From the NCBI RefSeq assembly GCF_043290135.1, contig NC_134701.1, positions 99,523,202 to 99,587,201 of the forward strand: a stretch of DNA of 64,000 bases. The letters run 5' to 3'. The stretch comes from Rhipicephalus microplus. Its lineage: Eukaryota; Arthropoda; Arachnida; Ixodida; Ixodidae. Below are positions 33,631 through 45,755 of this stretch, piece by piece. Made by a program: the position numbers and the translations under genes. Under the pieces are notes generated by a model. It was not told the origin of the DNA, made no database searches, and saw only the letters and a program-made list of their open reading frames with translations. The first letter of the stretch is position 1. Each line of letters starts with the position of its first letter.

Positions 33631-35755
33631 ATATGACGTGGCTCACGGTACGTGCGCGCAACACCATGCCAGGGCACCCCAGGCTGTCACCTACAGGTCA
33701 GTAAATTGCAGACAGTCGTCGCCTTTATGTTCAATTGTGACCGACCGCGCATAGCATATCGCAAGACAGCGAAACATACTAACGCCGTGACCCCCACATC
33801 AAGTGACGTATCAGCATTTTCCTTATATGCGTTTCATGGATGGATTCATTGGCACAATAATACAGCATTCGCAGCTTGCATTAGTGGCGCGAGGCTAGAA
33901 CCAACAGCGCACTTCGCAGAGTTCTGCTACTAGTCAAATGTTTGCTAGAAATGGTGTGGACGTTTTCCATTTGCATCGTCATCATCCCTGCTTGATTATA
34001 ATCACCATCATCCGCTTGTCTTTTTGTCCTCATCGCCGCTCTGGGTCATCATCATCGTCATCGTCTGTGTGCATGCTTTGACCGTTTCTTTTGCGAGCTC
34101 TTTCCTAGAATAAACGCTGTCGCAACGAGGACTTCATAATGGCACTTTTGCTTGTAGTGCTTAGTATAGCTAGAATTGGCTAAACTTGTTACGCGACCAG
34201 ATGCTGAGGCAAATGTGTAGTGCACGTGTTAGTTTCAATACCCTCAAGTGCTTGAAGACTGGATTGGAAAGTCTTGGAGAGTATTACGAAAAAATAGCCA
34301 GCAGTGATTCCTTATATGCATAGAAATTGGTGATCTAGAGTTTTGAAAAGACTAGAAGCTGGCAGAGTGCCGACGATGGGCTTGACTGCTGACAAGCTTG
34401 CAAAGTTGTGCCTGACAACGTTGTGAGGGAAAGCTATGCTTTGTATCGAAAGGTCCTAGAGAAACACTTGAGACTTTTCTGTTCAATACGCTAATGTGTC
34501 TGTTCAAATGCCAGTAAAGGTACGCGTGCTGCATGGCAGTTCGTGTTTCATGAAGGGGCACGTGAGTTCCGTAAAATATGAAGTGAGGTACGTCGTAGAT
34601 CGACGCGTTAATGAACCTTCGAAGTATAAAACAAGTGGACATTTTGGTTAGGGTTATTTACATTTGACGACATTCATAAATATGAAATTGCTTCTACTTT
34701 TTCACTAATAAATAACTGTTGCATTAGACTGAACGTTAGCACCCATGAGCATGAGGCAGGGAGGGGGCAGGAAGCACGAAGCCTGCCCGTACATTGACGT
34801 AATAGGAAGGGGACGATATGAACCTTCACCCTACCCCGTTCTGGCCTCCTCCAGGAAGGGAAACCCTGCGCACACTTATGCTAGGCCACAATTTACCTTT
34901 AAAGAACAGTCAAAGGATTAATCTGTGAGTTTGTTTGATTTCAAGCATTGCTATCATTTTTGATGCGCCCCTTGGCAGAAAACAAATCTGTTCGACCAAG
35001 TGATGCAATCGAGTTCATGTGTACTCTTTCCGTGCGCCAGTCAGGTGCTACGTTTTATCGTTTTTAGAGGCTATGGAGGAGATATTTTTCTACTATGAAA
35101 AACAAGCGTACACGAGAACAAACAACCTTCAACGCCCCTATCCTCCTCAGCATCAAAATTCTACAGCATCGCACATCGTTGCGGTGAACTTTGAGCTCTC
35201 TGACCCTATTCTGTTTTTGCAAACGATAGTTGTACTTTCGACTAAACAACAAAATTGCTCTTGCCTGTACCTACCTCTCAAAGCAAAATAACTGCGCGTA
35301 ACATGAAAGCTGGACCGTCTACGTACCGTAATATTGCGCAATCAACATGAAGCTCGCGAAGGACGCGGCAGACTGTATATAGTATGAACGTAAATTTCCG
35401 AGTGATGAGGGTAGAATACTGAACAGCTGACTGCTACCTGTCCTGCCTGTATTTCTTTAATCACGCCAGAATACTTTCCTTTAGCAGCTGGTTACACGTC
35501 AGGACACGTTCGGCCGCTGTAAGATGCCAGCGCAATCAGAAAAGCACTCAGAAAAGCGTCGTTTGTGGTTCACCTCTGTCTCCGTGTGGGATGCACAAAT
35601 TCTCGGGCTAGAAGCACGCAAGCTGACTGCCTACGAGGATTCGCCTAAGGTTGTGCGCCCATGCAAAATGTAAGCGTTAACTTCTAGTAGATGGTCAAAG
35701 CGCTTAAGATAACGTTAAATGCATACACAGAGCAACGTTAGTTGACTCAGATTGC
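33631..35755. other. Mostly unrecognised sequence; retroelement-like tail near 34 kb
   Basis: At 33,975-34,065 lies an imperfect ATC/CGT trinucleotide run (CATCATCATCGTCATCG). At 34,108-34,125 there is an AATAAA signal inside AGAATAAACGCTGTCGC. Together they resemble the end of an LTR or 3' untranslated region, but there is no partner copy. Frames of up to 96 codons elsewhere have no domain. Confidence 0.35.
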
Positions 35756-35880
35756 GTAGAGTGGTAGTGTAGTGAATACAATGTCTGGTTGTCAAGTGGT
35801 TGGCCTGGGTTCAAATCCCCGTGACGAAGTGTGTGTTCTTAATATGTTGCTTATGACTACTCTATGTAGGGTTTTTGTGA
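35756..35880 (+). repeat. tRNA-like SINE head
   Basis: GTGGTAGTGTAGTGAATACA (A-box-like) and GGCCTGGGTTCAAATCCCC (B box and T arm, about 35,803-35,822) have tRNA-like spacing. The acceptor stem does not pair. The tail is unrelated to the Ruka body. Confidence 0.45.
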
Positions 35881-37560
35881 TGTGTAAGGCATATTTATGA
35901 GCTGAAAGAACAAAACAAAACGAGGAAGTCATAACCGATCGAAAAAAAAAGATTGAAAATACTTTTTCTCTAAAAAGATGTTAAAAGCCCCGGATATAAT
36001 TTGGCCGCATACTGGACATTATGTAGGAGGCCCAGATATTACCTGAAACACCATCTACTTTGAGCGATCGTATGCGTTACTTTAAGCGGTGCCTTTAAAC
36101 AGCCTTCTGACAATGAAATGGCCTTCCATATAGAAGAGCCACAACAACTGCCGCTTTGCCAGAGGTCACATAGAAACAACCGCATAACCAGGGGCCACTT
36201 GAAAAAGCCGTATAAAAGGGCCATAAATGCGGCAGTTAGAAGCGTCGGTAATTTGACCTGCATCCCACCTTGTTTGCGTTGTTGTAAGTGGTCTCTTGCT
36301 AAGAAAGACCAAGTAACCGAATTTTCAGTAATATAATTGCAGAAAACTTGCATCCTGCTCCAAAATTCGGAGCATTGGTGTATGCACTTATCGCAAAGCA
36401 GTGCATTCCCTGCAATTTTTACGCAATGCGCTTTCTTATACATATGCATAATAACTGCAATGTTTCTAGTTCCTTCATTATTCACTGGTGAAGCACCTTC
36501 GCGTTCATCTTTCTTTGCCAGGCTAACTAATTTCCACAAAAACTTATTTGCACGATGCGTAGAATAAACGGAAAAATCACACCAGCTCCCGCTAAAAGGA
36601 ACTATGTGTAGACACAAAGCAGCGGGCGCTAATGCTTTGACTGGTGGTGGCGTTGACGCTATATCACTATGACACTATAGCAGCGGGATTGCACAGGAAA
36701 ATAGCTTGAGGAGGCGCAGAGCAGGCAGTGATCTACTGGTTTTTCTTTCTGGAACATGCAGATCGCTGCTAATGGGCATTAAGACACTGAAAACTCTGAT
36801 TGGACAAAGTCGGATTTTAGCTGACGCGCAAGCTGCGAATTTGTTCTCGCAAAGAACACACAGGAACACCAGCACTACCTTCGAAATGAAGATTCAGAGT
36901 CTATATATACGAGGTTGCCAGTGTGTGGTTTTCCAGTTATCAGTCGGTGTCTTCAAACAAGAAACTCACTAGCAGACGCTGCCTGCACCGGCGTTTCGAG
37001 GCGAGAGAGGGCTAGGGGGAGCATGGAATCAAATAGCGCTTGCATGCGCAGTGGGGTTTAAGGTTCCTCCTTTTTCACATTTACGTCACAATACTGCTGA
37101 TAATGACCCTTGAACTCTCCTTCGCATTGTTCAGTGTTAGTTTTTATTATTACTACTGTGACACAAAGATTTAGTTGTGGGCTCGTTTTGTCTGCAATGA
37201 AAGAAATGCAGGCCAACTGAATGGTAAACAGGGGTGACGCAAAAACACTGACCGGTCTTGAGAACCACAAAACTTCGAGGCAAATTATTCACGAAAGCTC
37301 GCTCATCAACCACTTTCGACACTCAGGTCTGCTTTCTTTCTTCGACAGACTTACAACACCCGACTACATCAGAAGAAAACCGTACTTTCTAGACATTGTA
37401 TCAAAAATTTTCGTCTGTGTTCATACATCAGTCATAAACGGCCGCTTTATATCAGTGTAGCTATTTTTGTGCATTTGATGATCCCTGAGCCTGAGCGAAC
37501 AGGCGAGATGGACACAAAAAATGCATATCACATGTCAGTAGCCGTGCCAGCATGAGTTAT
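35881..37560. other. Unrecognised sequence with one 192-codon frame
   Basis: The only long frame is described separately (36039-36617). The rest has frames of at most 88 codons with no domain. Confidence 0.35.
36039..36617 (-). CDS. Uncharacterised 192-codon open frame
   Basis: The frame runs from a Met at 36617 to a stop at 36039. The product is Cys-rich (including CVKIAGNALLCDKCIHQC) with a hydrophobic stretch, LLTAAFMALLYGFFKWPLVM, that could form one membrane segment. I recognise no family, and the composition does not match any element in the window. In AT-rich DNA a frame of this length is unusual but not impossible by chance. There is no clear splice site, promoter or paralogue, so it may be a real exon, a decayed element or chance. 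Confidence 0.2.
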   Translation of the reverse strand: MCLHIVPFSGSWCDFSVYSTHRANKFLWKLVSLAKKDEREGASPVNNEGTRNIAVIMHMYKKAHCVKIAGNALLCDKCIHQCSEFWSRMQVFCNYITENSVTWSFLARDHLQQRKQGGMQVKLPTLLTAAFMALLYGFFKWPLVMRLFLCDLWQSGSCCGSSIWKAISLSEGCLKAPLKVTHTIAQSRWCFR

Positions 37561-37564
37561 ACCG

Positions 37565-38345
37565 GTGTCACAAGGGCACCTTTAATCGCGATCAGGGTGA
37601 TCCTGATTGGTTTTCTTGATCGCGATGAACTTTATGGCCACTTCTACATGGCCCACGCTAATTAGATTCGAGCTTGGGTCAGATGAAATGCACCAATTAA
37701 TTGTTGCGTGCCATTAAAACATTTCATTGTGAAAACTCAGCTTGCAATAATTTATTTATTCAAGGTTAACACTCTTGCGAATACAAACTGTGGAATCGAC
37801 AAGCCACTTCAGAACAAAATAAAGCATGAAGCGTAGCAAGGCGTCCGTGCAAACACAACGATCTGAGATTCAAGCGTCAACGTCATAGTTTGCGTGTGTG
37901 CTACTTATTAGTTACACAAGTTTTTTTTTGAGGCATCATAGAAAGATGTTCGCGTACAAAAGATCCTAGGTGCGACTCTGTAAGCGCTGACACCTTTTAC
38001 CAACAGAGCTGCGAGGGCTTAGCAGACCAATAGAAAGTTCTGAAGCGATGTTTTAGCAAAGCCACGACTAGCTTTGAGCACCTAACTGTCAGCTTGTGCT
38101 ATTTCTGCAGTTCCCATCTTCCAACTATTGCGCTATTTACACGGACATATTAACCTCAGTTACGACAAACTTCACGGAACGTTCATACTTTATATCGCGA
38201 AACTGGGTGTAACCTGGGTTGCTTCACGCGAAAAATCAACCTTAGTTTCGGAATCAAGTTACACTAGGTATCGCGATAAATTTTATAAACGTTAATCGAG
38301 GCTAGTCGTACCTGAAGTGAGCATGCACGTGTAACAAAGGCGTAT
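37565..38345. repeat. MITE-like region, uncertain limits
   Basis: Near 37,567 a GGTGTCACAAGGGCACC segment leads into ATCGCGATCAGGGTGATCC and, at about 37,645, TGGCCACTTCTACATGGCCC. The right part contains the foldback at 38184-38284. I suspect one or two non-autonomous DNA elements here, but the ends do not pair convincingly and no target duplication was found. Confidence 0.3.
38184..38284. repeat. Small foldback with TATCGCGA ends
   Basis: TATCGCGAAACTGGGTGTAA near 38192 is mirrored by AGTTACACTAGGTATCGCGA near 38255-38276. About 18 of 25 positions match, so the termini form an imperfect inverted repeat around a 50-bp loop. This is typical of a MITE or a folded remnant. Confidence 0.45.
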
Positions 38346-38510
38346 GAACATGCCAATTGAATTTCAGCCTCCGCGACAATTTCGTGCCACCAAGAGAGCC
38401 AAGATGCAATGGTCAGGCTCAGCCTGCCTGTCCCAACGTGAGAGAAGCCCAGTGAGCGCTAGTGGCGTTTCTCAAGGATACAAATAAAGTTCATTCCCCC
38501 AAAAGTGTTA
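38346..38510 (+). mobile_element. Probable LINE 3' end
   Basis: CTGTCCCAACGTGAGAG is followed by GTGGCGTTTCTCAAGG and an AATAAAG signal (about 38,485). This order (CCCAACGTGGGAG-like string, a TCTC-rich spacer, AATAAA) is one I associate with tick LINE tails, but it is recalled rather than checked. No ORF2 motif upstream. Confidence 0.35.
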
Positions 38511-40829
38511 CTTCCTTCTCTTTTGATCTTATTTTCTTCCAATTCAATGTATTAATTTCTGTCTGTGGCTCTTCCATTGCACCTTTCTAGTTTTCTGGAT
38601 ATCTTTTTTTCTGTCCATCTTCATTTCTTTGTCTGTCTAGTTTGTTCTATCTCTGTTAGCATGTACTTCGTGCAGCGCACTTTCCATTTCATGGTCGGCG
38701 CTCTGAACTTTGAGAATGGAACCCATACAAAAAGGTAATAGCTATCTGGAATTATCTCGGAACCCATCAGAAATATTCAGTTCAATGCAATCATCTGTAA
38801 ATTGGTCCTGAGTTGATGAACTAGCCTATTGTTTTTCGAATTGATTTCCACAAAACAAAACTTGCGCTCACTTACGTACGAAGAAAGAAATACAGTACGT
38901 ATCTCAGTCTATGGCTTGCAAGTGTGACACTATCTGCGAGTATTAGCTGTTGTGTGAAATAAATGCACGTTTGTGCTAATCGAAAGGTGAAACATGGATG
39001 CTTCGATCAAGAATATTACTGGTATCTTTCCTCGGCACATAACATCGACGATTCATTCATTTTTACTTACAAAACATTTTTTCTTCATTAACTTCATGAG
39101 CGAGACGCCACACTGCAGCCATACTATTTTGCATTCAGCATGTGCTGGGATACAAAAGAATTATGCGTAAAGCATTTGCGAGGAATGTTTCATCTTAAAT
39201 TAAGCATTTTGTAATTATGCAGCCAGTGAGCAGGCGTAGATTTACAGCTGATGATTGAACAAAACCAATTCCCTGAAACACATCACATGCTTTGCCACTT
39301 CAGATCTAGCGTCCATCTCTCGGTCTTGTTTCACTTCAAAGGCCTTCTTTATACAACAGATGGAAAGCATCACCCACCTTTTTTTGTTTTTTTTCAAGCT
39401 AGTGTCTCTTTCTTACTACGTTTGCACTGCCAGCAATATAAAAAGTGATCAAAGATAAAGACAGCGAAGCGCAATACGTCAACCTCCAGCTTCGCTCTCT
39501 AGTCCGGAAGCGTTCGATGGCTGTCTGTCGGCTACCGGGGCTGTCTCTCTTAAGTCACGAAGATAACCGTTCTGATGCAAGACATCGTGTCGTGTGGCTT
39601 CCGGTGAGACAGGCGGAGCTGCTCAACTATAGCAAGTTGTCACGCCTCAGCTGAGTTTGACGCTTGTCGGCTATTGGGACGGTGTTCTCTCGTTTCCTGT
39701 TATGTTTCCTCCTTTCTAGCACTTTCTTTTGCGCTCGGTTATACGTGAGCAATTGCTAAGCTTTTCTCACGGCTGGTGCAGCTGGTACAGGTGCAGAGCA
39801 GAGACTGATCTCTGACGTTTGTCCCTATTACGTTTTTATCGTAATGGCAAGCAACAAATATTGCTTCTGCCAGTAGTAGTACTACCGGCGCTAATGGTAA
39901 ATAATATTTTTATCAATATAATATGTAAAATTTTAAAAATATATTGAAAGTCTGAAAAAACATTTTCTGTTTCTTTATTTGCACCATAACTAACTAGCTT
40001 ATGGCTTGTTAGTGGGAAGCTTTAGAATAGCCTACGCAAAGCTTTGCGTTAGCGTTTATTGCTACTGCACAAGCTCTCTACAATATTCTTCTGTGAACCT
40101 CTTTAAATGACGGTAATAAAGCACGACCATAACAAGCGCTATTTCTGCCTATGTCATTCTGAACATCCCCAATGATTTAGTACGGCAGGAAATATAGAAT
40201 ACAACTGCATCTTATGAATAAACACATGCACGCATAGGACTAGTAGAAAAACTAAGAATTGCTGAAGGATACATTTTTTCCGGATATGGTCCTAAAGTTA
40301 TCATTTAACATCAACGGCTATTTACTTTAACGCCGTGTCCAAACACATGTACTCGAATTTATTCCTTAATAACACATAATAATAACTGCTGCAATGTTGT
40401 AAACTGGTGTCTGGATTTGCAGCTTCTCTAGAAGAGAGGGCCAGACATCTAATCAGGGCAATCTCGATGTGGCAAGATGCTGGTGGGCAACGCGCAGGTT
40501 CTTGCACCGCTACCTCGCCAGCCACTACGGAGAGTCATCGTTATACTTAAGCAACATTGCTATGCTCGGTGCTACGACCGCTAAGCAACATTCCCAATCG
40601 GTGTGAACAGTATATTCCCACCCCCGTTTGGTGCTGCCTGTCTGACTTCTTGCTGCTCTCGTCAAACCTGACTTGGCCCGTCCAGGTGCAACAGGAGCCG
40701 ACAGTGAGCCATCGACTCCCCAAGTGTATCACTAGAGCGGCCAATGACACACCTAGTGGTCCTACGTCAACCACCGGGTATTGACGATTGCAGGTTCAGG
40801 CGTGGCCATCATTATCATAGGTCGGAGAA
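38511..40829. other. Unrecognised sequence
   Basis: Frames reach 75 codons. No domain and no clear repeat, apart from scattered T runs. Confidence 0.4.
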
Positions 40830-41640
40830 CACACTCATAAGTCGACTAATTTGAACTCAGTTAGACTCAGATCGAGCCATCACTCTGAGTTTGTGTGGGT
40901 AGGGAAGAATAATAATTTTGTGAGTGTGAGTCTGAGTGTAATCGGCTCACGAAAAGTGTGGTGGGTGTGAGTTAGAGTGAGTTTGAAGCGCAATGTAGAT
41001 TTCTCGAGTGAATCTGAGTAAGGTCCATTTTCTTTTGTCCAACTAAGTGGCTATCTAGTCACCTTACTGCTGCATTACTATCAGGCAAGCTTACTTGAAA
41101 TCAGCGTTTAAACTCGCGTCTGCTCCCAGGTGTTCTAAAGCAGTAGCGTTTATAAACCATTTTTATATTTATTATTCAGAGGCGCGAATTACGTATGGGG
41201 GGAGGGGGGAATGATTCAATGTTCTTCTCTACCAATACATTCAGAAGAGTTCTTGATAAATAAATTTTATCCTGTCAACTCTTTCCACAAAAATCGCCTT
41301 ATTGGTTTGAAAGCGCTTAGAATTTGTTTTCGTATATACTCTGCCAAACGGCGCCAAAAAGCACCGATTACTTGAACTATTTGGTGTTTGACACCATTGG
41401 CACGGTAGTTGAAGAAGCTAAATTTAGGTTACCGTGGTTGAGAGTCGACGCACTCAGACTCGAATTAAGCCATGAGTCGGAGTGTGAATGAGTCTGGGTG
41501 AGTAATGATTTAGTGAGTTTAAGTCCGAGGGACTCCTGTGGCAGCAATATTTGTGGGCGTGATTCCACGTGAGTCCAGCTAAGGAAATTTTTGTGAGTCT
41601 AATTTGGAGTGCTTCCAAAGCTCAAATTTTATTTAATGAG
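40830..41640. repeat. Degenerate GAGT/GTGAGTCTGAGTG minisatellite blocks
   Basis: Two blocks, about 40,840-41,030 and 41,440-41,610, are filled with variants of GTGAGTCTGAGTG, GAGTGAGTCTG and GACTCAGAC. They are separated by about 400 bp of ordinary sequence. The motif recurs irregularly rather than with one fixed period. Confidence 0.6.
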
Positions 41641-41697
41641 TGAACCTGAATAAGCTCGACAAGTTTCGTTGGCATGAGAATATTACGCACCACTTAG

Positions 41698-41935
41698 TGT
41701 TGCAGTATTGGTGAACGTTTGCCACCACGTGGAAAGCAGGATGGGAGGGTGGATCACAGCATTCCCACTTAATCGGGCACACCAATGAGCCCCCTGCCTT
41801 CTCTTCGAGAGTGGAGACCATCGACGTGTTAATACTTTGTATAAAGTCTTCTCTGTCTTCGAACTCGTCCTCATGACTGCTCCAAGCACAACAACCACAC
41901 TCGTTCGCACCGACCCCGCAACCCCAGTCTTAACA
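41698..41935 (+). repeat. Probable LTR (solo or 5'), TG...CA
   Basis: This 238-bp segment begins TGTTGCAG and ends CTTAACA, with a TATA-like TTTGTATAAAG at about 41,838. It is followed after one base by TGGTGCCAGCAGTGG, which fits a tRNA-primed start site, and then by a possible gag start. No second copy of the LTR occurs in the window, so it is either solo with a stub of leader or truncated. Confidence 0.5.
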
Positions 41936-41936
41936 G

Positions 41937-42225
41937 TGGTGCCAGCAGTGGGATACTGCGACGCCCGTTTCCTTACAAAGTGCAGCGACACCAGCTTCTC
42001 TGACTGACAAGTGCACTTCACTTGTACTATACTTTACCCTTGTCAGATGGCCACACAGAGTCCGAGTGCGCAAGTGACTGACAGAAACCATGACACCATG
42101 TTTGTGAAAAAGCATGCGGCTACCAAGGGACGCCCACTCTTTTTTCTCTTCTTTATTGGCCTACTATGCATACTAACTATTTTTTATAGCATTTCGAGCT
42201 CACCACACGGTAAGTCGGAATGATG
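41937..42225 (+). pseudogene. Leader and possible gag start behind the 41.7-kb LTR
   Basis: TGGTGCCAGCAGTGG at 41937 is the candidate primer-binding site. An ATG within CAGATGGCCACACAG at about 42,047 opens a frame beginning MATQSPSAQVTDRNHDTM, which closes within 60 codons. It could be the first codons of a gag, but no capsid or zinc-knuckle motif follows. Confidence 0.35.
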
Positions 42226-42753
42226 TTCGGCTACAAAATGACCATATAACGTAGGAAAACCCCATGATGTGCATGGTGCTTATTGCAATGTAAGCTCTCT
42301 AGTTCTTGCTTCCTTAAGTGGTAGGATTCACGAGACTGACGCGAAAGACTAGCACTACCAAAACCTATTTCAAGTAGTGGTACCCGGCTGTTGAGGACGT
42401 TGCATAGGAAAAATTTATCAATATACAAATCATGCTGAAGCTGTTCAATTTTTTAAATTACGACGAAAGAGATAGGAGTTGTATTGATGAATACGGAAAA
42501 ATTTCTAGCGCTTTGCCAGGCTGGAGTCACTTGCGTCATTCCTTTCAATATTCAATTGAACAATGTCTAAGTACAGCGCGAGCCAGCACCATAGACGCAA
42601 GATCTGACAGCCTTATCTTTTTCTGTATATGGTTTGCTCTAGCACTATACACAGAATAAAACAAAATCTCTGAGAATTTCAAGCGCGTGAACGAAGCGGT
42701 CTCAAAATAAATGGACTTCTACAAAACTGACTACTAAAACAAAGTGTTGTAAT
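42226..42753. other. Unrecognised sequence
   Basis: No frame above 75 codons and no recognised repeat. Confidence 0.35.
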
Positions 42754-42870
<117 letters not shown>

Positions 42871-43105
42871 AGGGAAAGAAGTGTATATCTAAGCGCTCGT
42901 TTTTCCGTGTTTTTAACACAATATTAATGAGATCTAACAGACAGTAATGCCAAGGAATGTACAGGGGAAGTTATTAGAACCAATGGAATGTAAATAAGAA
43001 GAAAGAAGAAAGAAAAGTGGATGAAAAAATTACCAGCTGTGAGCAGGAATCGAACCCACGACCTTCGAATAACGCGTTCGATGCTCTATAGTGATATATA
43101 TATAG
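42871..43105 (-). repeat. tRNA-like SINE head with AT-rich tail, minus strand
   Basis: On the minus strand TAGAGCATCGAACGCGTTA and GGTCGTGGGTTCGATTCC give an A-box-side and a clear B box, at about 43,033-43,088. The tail toward the TA tract contains AACAGACAGTAATGCC and ATGTACAGGGGAAGTTATT. A related copy lies near 57,000-57,180. It ends beside the LTR of NA-C. Confidence 0.6.
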
Positions 43106-43236
43106 TGCGATGAATAAGAGCAGAGGAAATGGGGCTCTGGGTGCGAGGAGCTAGCTGGAAGAGACAGAGAAAGACGAAGTACAGAATACAACAGCTGGCC
43201 CAAGATCGGGTGTGTCTCTGTCGTTTATTCGTTACA
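43106..43236 (+). repeat. NA-C 5' LTR
   Basis: 131 bp, TGCGATGA ... TTACA. It shares GGGGCTCTGGG, GCGAGGAGCTAGCTGGAAG, ACAGCTGGCCCA and CTCTGTCGTTTATT in order with 45629-45758. Confidence 0.75.
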
Positions 43237-43237
43237 A

Positions 43238-43255
43238 TGGTGCAGTCCGACAAGT
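43238..43255 (+). promoter_or_regulatory. Probable primer-binding site of NA-C
   Basis: TGGTGCAGTCCGACAAG lies one base after the LTR. The tRNA was not identified. Confidence 0.45.
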
Positions 43256-43899
43256 GAACCCTCTGCAGGAAGCCACCGGTACGTGCCTTCGTGGTTCGTC
43301 GGCAGCGTGGGCTTCTCCATCGAAGAACAGCATTCACGCTTCCTTGGAAATTGGGTCCCACCCGCCACTTCAGCTACCCTTCAGACCGCCAGTAGACGGC
43401 GTCCATGCCTCCTCTGCGGTACCAGGGCATGACCTAACGGACATTATGCTTCTACTTCACGGCAGGATTACACATGGACTCCTATTCTTTGGAAATGCAG
43501 TTCACACTTCCCACGGCCTGCATTCCGTTACCAGCACTCTTCCAACATTTGGGCCGCCACGGAGCGCTGTTCAGGCTTGCTTGGACGCGCAAGTCGCCAC
43601 CGTGAATACTGTTCGCACCGCATACTCTACGGACGCGCATAAGAGTGGTTCCGATGCCTCATGAAACAGTGCCGTGGAGCTGCGGCGTACCATCGTGCCA
43701 CTCCAGGTCCCACTCAATGCTGTTACAGCGACGAGCTCCGTGCTGTTTACTGCCATCATGTGGCAATGAGCACCGCCGACGCCATGCTCGACTTGCATCC
43801 TTACAATACCTAGAGGCCTGCCCCCTCGGGCAACGCAGAGAGCTCCGGGATGTCCTCATGCAGCTCTCGTACCGTATGGGCGGCTTCGCGTTAGCGCTC

Positions 43900-44300
43900 T
43901 CTGCATTTTCACCTGCTGTTTTATCGTCGCAACTCGTCAACCGGAGTTCTATGGCTTTGAGAATGACGCTGACGACTGAGTGGCAAACGTCTACGCGATA
44001 GCAATGCGCGAGGCCTGGACTGAATCTCATAAATGGTCCGTTGCTGTAGATCATCTTCAGGAAGGTGCAGCGGCGTGGCACCGGCATGAAGACAAAAAGC
44101 AGCATTCATGGGCGTAGTGGAACTCAAAGCTGACGGCTGCCTTCTTTCTGCCGGACACTGTCCGATCTCTCTTCCACCACCCAGTTCAACCTGACCACCA
44201 CTGAGGATAAGGCGCAGGAGTGTTTCCGCCTTCAGGCGGCAGTCATGCGTTGAAGTTTACCACTTGAGCTTTCGGACTCTTTGCCGTCGTCCGAATCAAG
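43900..44300 (+). pseudogene. Gag-like remnant of NA-C
   Basis: In shifting plus frames the sequence gives EFYGFENDAD, then TESHKWSVAVDHLQEGAAAW and SKLTAAF. This resembles the F-x-G ... W ... A-x-x-W-x-x ... F pattern of Ty3/gypsy capsid proteins. Frames are repeatedly interrupted. No zinc knuckle was seen downstream, where a Ser/Thr-rich frame runs to 44625. Gag forms the virus-like particle that carries the RNA. Confidence 0.5.
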
Positions 44301-45628
44301 TTCCCCTCAGCCAAAAACCGCTATCGAAGACGGGCCTGGTGAAGGACGTCACTCAAACGACATACCCACACTTAATCATTCCAAATTTGCAGCTGTACCC
44401 TGCACAAGCTTTGACAACGTCTTGGCTAAACGCTCCGCAGGATATATTGAAACAGGCTCCAAGGCAGGCCTCATTCTTCCGATGCCAGGTTCCACACCGG
44501 GACCCATCTCACAAACTTCCGTGCCAGCAACCAATACAATTTCCAAGACAGAGCTGTTGGAGACAACTATGGATAGCAAGGAGACAATCCTAAACCAGTG
44601 TACCACATCTGCAGCCATTGGCTGAGCGTGTGAGCTACATCGATACCTTCCAAGCAGAGAGAGCCAGCATCGACCATTCCGGCAAAGTAATGTACGATCG
44701 TGCCGACTATGACAAGCATGCCATTCTGACTCTCAACGTACCACCTGAACGCCGCCGTGCAGACCGCACGAAGTCGTTGCTGTCACCATAGAAATCGCCG
44801 CTGATTGTTCAGGCCATGACCAGCTCGGTCAAAACAAGAGCGATAACACCAAAGTTGCTGCGGGCACGTCGTATCAATATTGTGTCAAGTGGCCTGTGCA
44901 CGCTCACACTCAGCCTGTGTTGCGCAAGCATTTTGCGCCTCGGCATGCAAGTGCGCATAGAAACCATAACACCACACTCAGACGACGTAAGTGTCTACTC
45001 GGCAAGCAACGACTGCTTCAACACACCCACTGTCGCCCACCAAGTCTCTACACCATGTTACAGCGTCGTAAAGACAGACCACCGACGTACAGACAGTTTC
45101 ATACTTCCGAGTTTTTATCGACCAAGATGCGAGCGAATGCCAATACCCAACGTCAACAACGACACTGCGGCCGACCAAGAACCGATTAAAGTCTTGGGGT
45201 CCCAAGTCAATGCCTAGACGAGTCGGGCCGCGGCGAGGCAGTCAATGCCACCTGCCAGAACCGATTTCATCAAGTCTTTTGAACACGTCGAACCTTGGAC
45301 GAGACCGACCACAGCGACGGAACTCATTCCACCCATCGGGAAACGCACTGAAAGCGTCCCAACGTCGCCGAGGTTATACACCGCCGCAACACAAAGTCGT
45401 ACTCAGAGAAGCTAGCGGCCAAGCTTTACGCCAAGCTCAGCAAACCTCAGCGTCTTCACCGACATTTCGAACTACTACGGCGACACAGTTAGTATCGGCC
45501 ACCGGATATGGCTCTGAAATATTTTCAGACGAAGTTCAAGCGTGGAAGAGTCCGACAACCACAATGCACACAACCCCACCCACCTGAAGCACTGTCGGCA
45601 GCTTCACGCACTGGCAGTCTTGGCCGAG
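44300..45628 (+). other. NA-C internal region, no pol
   Basis: Plus frames of 109-133 codons are rich in Ser, Thr, Pro and Arg and have no enzymatic motif (no DTG, YLDD, TDAS or DDE). The region looks like degraded gag-side or unrelated filler sequence. Confidence 0.45.
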
Positions 45629-45755
45629 TGTGATGGCTGAAATCAGCGGAATCGGGGCTCTGGGGGCGAGGAGCTAGCTGGAAGGAAGAGGAAGACGAAG
45701 CACAGAATATAACAGCTGGCCCAGGATCGGGTGCTGTCTCTGTCGTTTATTTCTT

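Noticed and set aside
43600..45700. A host gene made from the Ser/Thr-rich frames inside NA-C
   Set aside because: They lie between the two LTRs, change frame often and have no domain or splice signals.
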